In this document: positions 12,352 through 14,061 of the stretch, in pieces | How positions within the stretch are numbered: position 1 is the first letter of the stretch | Layout: every line of letters begins with the position of its first letter | Source: an uncultured Neomegalonema sp. | Lineage (GTDB): Bacteria; Pseudomonadota; Alphaproteobacteria; Rhodobacterales; Rhodobacteraceae | Length of the DNA stretch: 14,061 nt | Direction: 5' to 3' | Assembly (NCBI GenBank): GCA_937958345.1 | Contig: CALGNW010000053.1 | Span: 1-14,061 of the forward strand | The notes under the pieces: generated by a model | Told to the model about the DNA's origin: nothing | Seen by the model: the letters and a program-made list of their open reading frames with translations, nothing else | The model's database searches: none | Program-made: the position numbers and the translations under genes

Positions 12352-13869
12352 ATGGCTTTCAATACATTTCAGTTCATTCTCGTCTTTCTGCCGCTGGTCT
12401 ACATTGGCTTTCTGCTGGTGCATCGGGTGTTCGGCTGGGCCGGTGTCTATCCGTATCTGGCGCTTGCCTCGCTGGCGTTTTATGCTCAGTTCAGCCCGGT
12501 TCTGGCGGCCATTCTCGTCGGTTCGGTCGTCCTGAACTTCGGCGCCGCATCCGCAATTCGCGGTCTGCGTGAGGGCGGGCGGCCCGCCGGTTGGCCGACG
12601 GCCCTTGCCGTTGCCGCAAACATCTTCGCGCTCGGGTATTTCAAGTACACCAACTTCTTCATCGACATCACGAACTCGGTCGGCGGGACGGATTTTTCGC
12701 ATCTCAACATTATCGTTCCCGTAGGCGTATCGTTCTTCACCTTCACCCAGATCGGCTTTCTGCTCGAGAGTTATTCCGGTCAGGCCGGTAAAGTCGGGTT
12801 CTCGAAATACGCGCTGTTCGCAACATTCTTTCCTGTGGTGACCGCTGGACCGCTGCTGCTGCAGCGTGAGATATTTCCGCAGATGGAAGACAGACAGGGA
12901 CCGGCGTTTTCGTCGGTTGCACTGTCCGTGGGCCTGACGATGTTCGGTATCGGCCTGTTCAAAAAAGTCATCCTTGCGGATTCAATCGCGCCCTATGCCG
13001 ATGTTGCGTTTGACGGCGTGGCGCTGGGTGCGGGCATTGATATGCTGACGGCATGGGTCGGATCGCTCGCATATACGCTGCAACTGTATTTTGATTTTTC
13101 AGGATACTCAGACATGGCCGTCGGGCTTGGCTTTGTGTTTGGTCTAAAGCTGCCGCTGAACTTCAACTCGCCGTTCAAGGCGACCAGCATCTCTGATTTC
13201 TGGCGGCGCTGGCACATGACGATGACGCGGTTTTTCACCACGTATCTTTATACGCCCATGGCCATGACCAACACCCGCAAGGCGATGAAGGGCGGCTATG
13301 GCCCGGTGCATCGCTGGCTTGTCGCCTCGGCTGTTCCCGTCACCTACACGTTTTTGCTGGCGGGTATCTGGCATGGCGCGGGGTGGAGCTTTGTGGTCTA
13401 CGGCCTCGTGCATGGCCTTGCACTGGCGGTCAATCACGGCTGGCGGCATTTTAAAATGACCGAGATTGGTCGTCCTGCCGGTTGGACGCTGACGATGCTG
13501 GTCGTCGTTGTCGGCCTCGTCATTTTCCGCGCGCCCGACCTGTCGGTGGCCGGGACGATGCTGTCGGGCATGTTCGGTCTGTCGGCACTGACGGGCGGTG
13601 CGGATGCATTCGATATGGTGAAGGTGGATCTGTTCCCCGCGCTTTCGATGATCGCGATACTGGGCGGCATCGTCATGCTGTCACCGAACAGTCAGCAAAT
13701 TCTGCGGACGCACTGGATCAGTTGCGACGAGGAGGACAAATCCGCACCGGTGCACAGCTCAATCCGCTGGCAGCCAACGGCGGTTTGGGCGCTGGTGGCG
13801 GCGGTGATGATGGTGCTGGCCTTCACCTCGCTCGGCGATAACGGCAACTTCCTCTATTACCAGTTTTAA
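12352..13869 (+). CDS. MBOAT family O-acyltransferase, AlgI-like
   Basis: This is a 505-residue polytopic membrane protein with many hydrophobic segments throughout. AlgI-type MBOAT landmarks are present: VPVGVSFFTFTQIGFLLESY (122-141), FPVVTAGPLLLQREIFPQ (160-177), LYFDFSGYSDMAVGLG (245-260), NFNSPFKATSISDFWRRWH (270-288) and LAGIWHGAGW (336-345). His341 is the expected catalytic histidine. Such proteins move acyl groups from a cytoplasmic donor across the inner membrane to an SGNH-type partner. GAGGAG at 12335-12340 and a four-base gap from the upstream stop show tight coupling with the DltD-like gene. Its length is in the usual AlgI range. The acceptor polymer could be alginate-like or another exopolysaccharide, or a wall or lipid glycan, and no biosynthetic genes in the window decide this. 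No missing motif was seen. Confidence 0.95.
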   Translation: MAFNTFQFILVFLPLVYIGFLLVHRVFGWAGVYPYLALASLAFYAQFSPVLAAILVGSVVLNFGAASAIRGLREGGRPAGWPTALAVAANIFALGYFKYTNFFIDITNSVGGTDFSHLNIIVPVGVSFFTFTQIGFLLESYSGQAGKVGFSKYALFATFFPVVTAGPLLLQREIFPQMEDRQGPAFSSVALSVGLTMFGIGLFKKVILADSIAPYADVAFDGVALGAGIDMLTAWVGSLAYTLQLYFDFSGYSDMAVGLGFVFGLKLPLNFNSPFKATSISDFWRRWHMTMTRFFTTYLYTPMAMTNTRKAMKGGYGPVHRWLVASAVPVTYTFLLAGIWHGAGWSFVVYGLVHGLALAVNHGWRHFKMTEIGRPAGWTLTMLVVVVGLVIFRAPDLSVAGTMLSGMFGLSALTGGADAFDMVKVDLFPALSMIAILGGIVMLSPNSQQILRTHWISCDEEDKSAPVHSSIRWQPTAVWALVAAVMMVLAFTSLGDNGNFLYYQF

Positions 13870-13891
13870 GGCCGAAGACGACGAAAAGAAT

Positions 13892-13915
13892 GGTCCGCGG
13901 CAACATACGCGGGCC
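13892..13915 (+). terminator. Hairpin after the MBOAT gene (weak terminator candidate)
   Basis: GGTCCGCG (13892-13899) and CGCGGGCC (13908-13915) pair over eight positions with one G-T wobble, around an 8-base loop. No T-run follows, so it is not a canonical intrinsic terminator. It could protect the 3' end or be incidental. Confidence 0.3.
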
Positions 13916-13972
13916 GATAGCAAGCGCCGGGCATCGATCTGCTGACGGCCAGAAAAAAACGGGCAAACGCAT

Positions 13973-14061
13973 ATGAATAAAATGATGACCGGCACGGTCG
14001 ATGTGACCGTCGACATGCCGAAAAAAGTGGCCCCAGAAGTTGCCGCCGATATCGTCAAGGA
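13973..14061 (+). CDS. Possible 5' end of an unrecognised gene, cut by the window edge
   Basis: From ATG 13973 a frame stays open for 29 codons to the window end (beginning MNKMMTGTVDVTVDMPKK). Two further ATGs at 13982 and 13985 are alternative starts. No clear Shine-Dalgarno precedes any of them. The 103-base gap after the MBOAT gene and the same orientation make a downstream operon member possible. No family can be recognised from so short a piece. Confidence 0.45.
   Translation, partial: MNKMMTGTVDVTVDMPKKVAPEVAADIVK

Overview
The window looks like GC-rich chromosomal DNA from an alphaproteobacterium. The support is an L28 of the single-cysteine type, an alphaproteobacterial-looking AccA, PAS-rich cytosolic histidine kinases with an Rcp1-like regulator, a lipoprotein with Arg-Pro-rich stretches, and a CTTGAC-type -35 upstream of rpmB. 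The genus cannot be told from this sequence. There are no insertion sequences, CRISPR arrays, tRNA or rRNA genes, and no clear sign of recent transfer.

Layout. 1-181: non-coding upstream sequence with nothing firmly identifiable. 182-1405: a PilZ-domain protein and a YbfF/ABHD11-type alpha/beta hydrolase, closely linked. 1406-1615: rpmB leader with a three-copy 11-bp-phased repeat and a good promoter candidate. 1616-1974: rpmB and a strong intrinsic terminator. 1993-3216 (minus): a GT4 glycosyltransferase. 3215-3967 (plus): an ABHD10-like hydrolase whose ATG overlaps the ATG of the glycosyltransferase on the other strand. 3968-4091: AT-rich leader with an inverted repeat. 4092-6837: accA, then a large lipoprotein with a long Pro/Ala-rich middle and a C-terminal META (HslJ-like) domain. 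6838-7003: probable terminator and promoter. 7004-10975: three signalling genes in tight order, a triple-PAS histidine kinase, a single-domain receiver and a REC-PAS-histidine kinase. 11100-13869: a membrane-anchored SGNH/DltD-like protein and an AlgI-like MBOAT acyltransferase. 13973-end: the start of a possible further gene, cut by the window edge.

How the genes may work together. The kinase/receiver/kinase trio has every residue needed for phosphotransfer but no DNA-binding or enzymatic output domain, so its output must be another phosphotransfer partner or a protein-protein contact. The SGNH + MBOAT pair has the standard arrangement for moving acyl groups across the membrane onto an extracytoplasmic polymer, probably a polysaccharide. 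The GT4 enzyme would fit envelope glycan synthesis but is not next to that pair. PilZ implies c-di-GMP signalling. Any regulatory link between these modules is inference from proximity only. Most of the window is recognisable housekeeping and envelope/signalling content. The features that most deserve a second look are the overlapping divergent start codons, the phased repeat before rpmB, the output-less signalling trio and the META lipoprotein.
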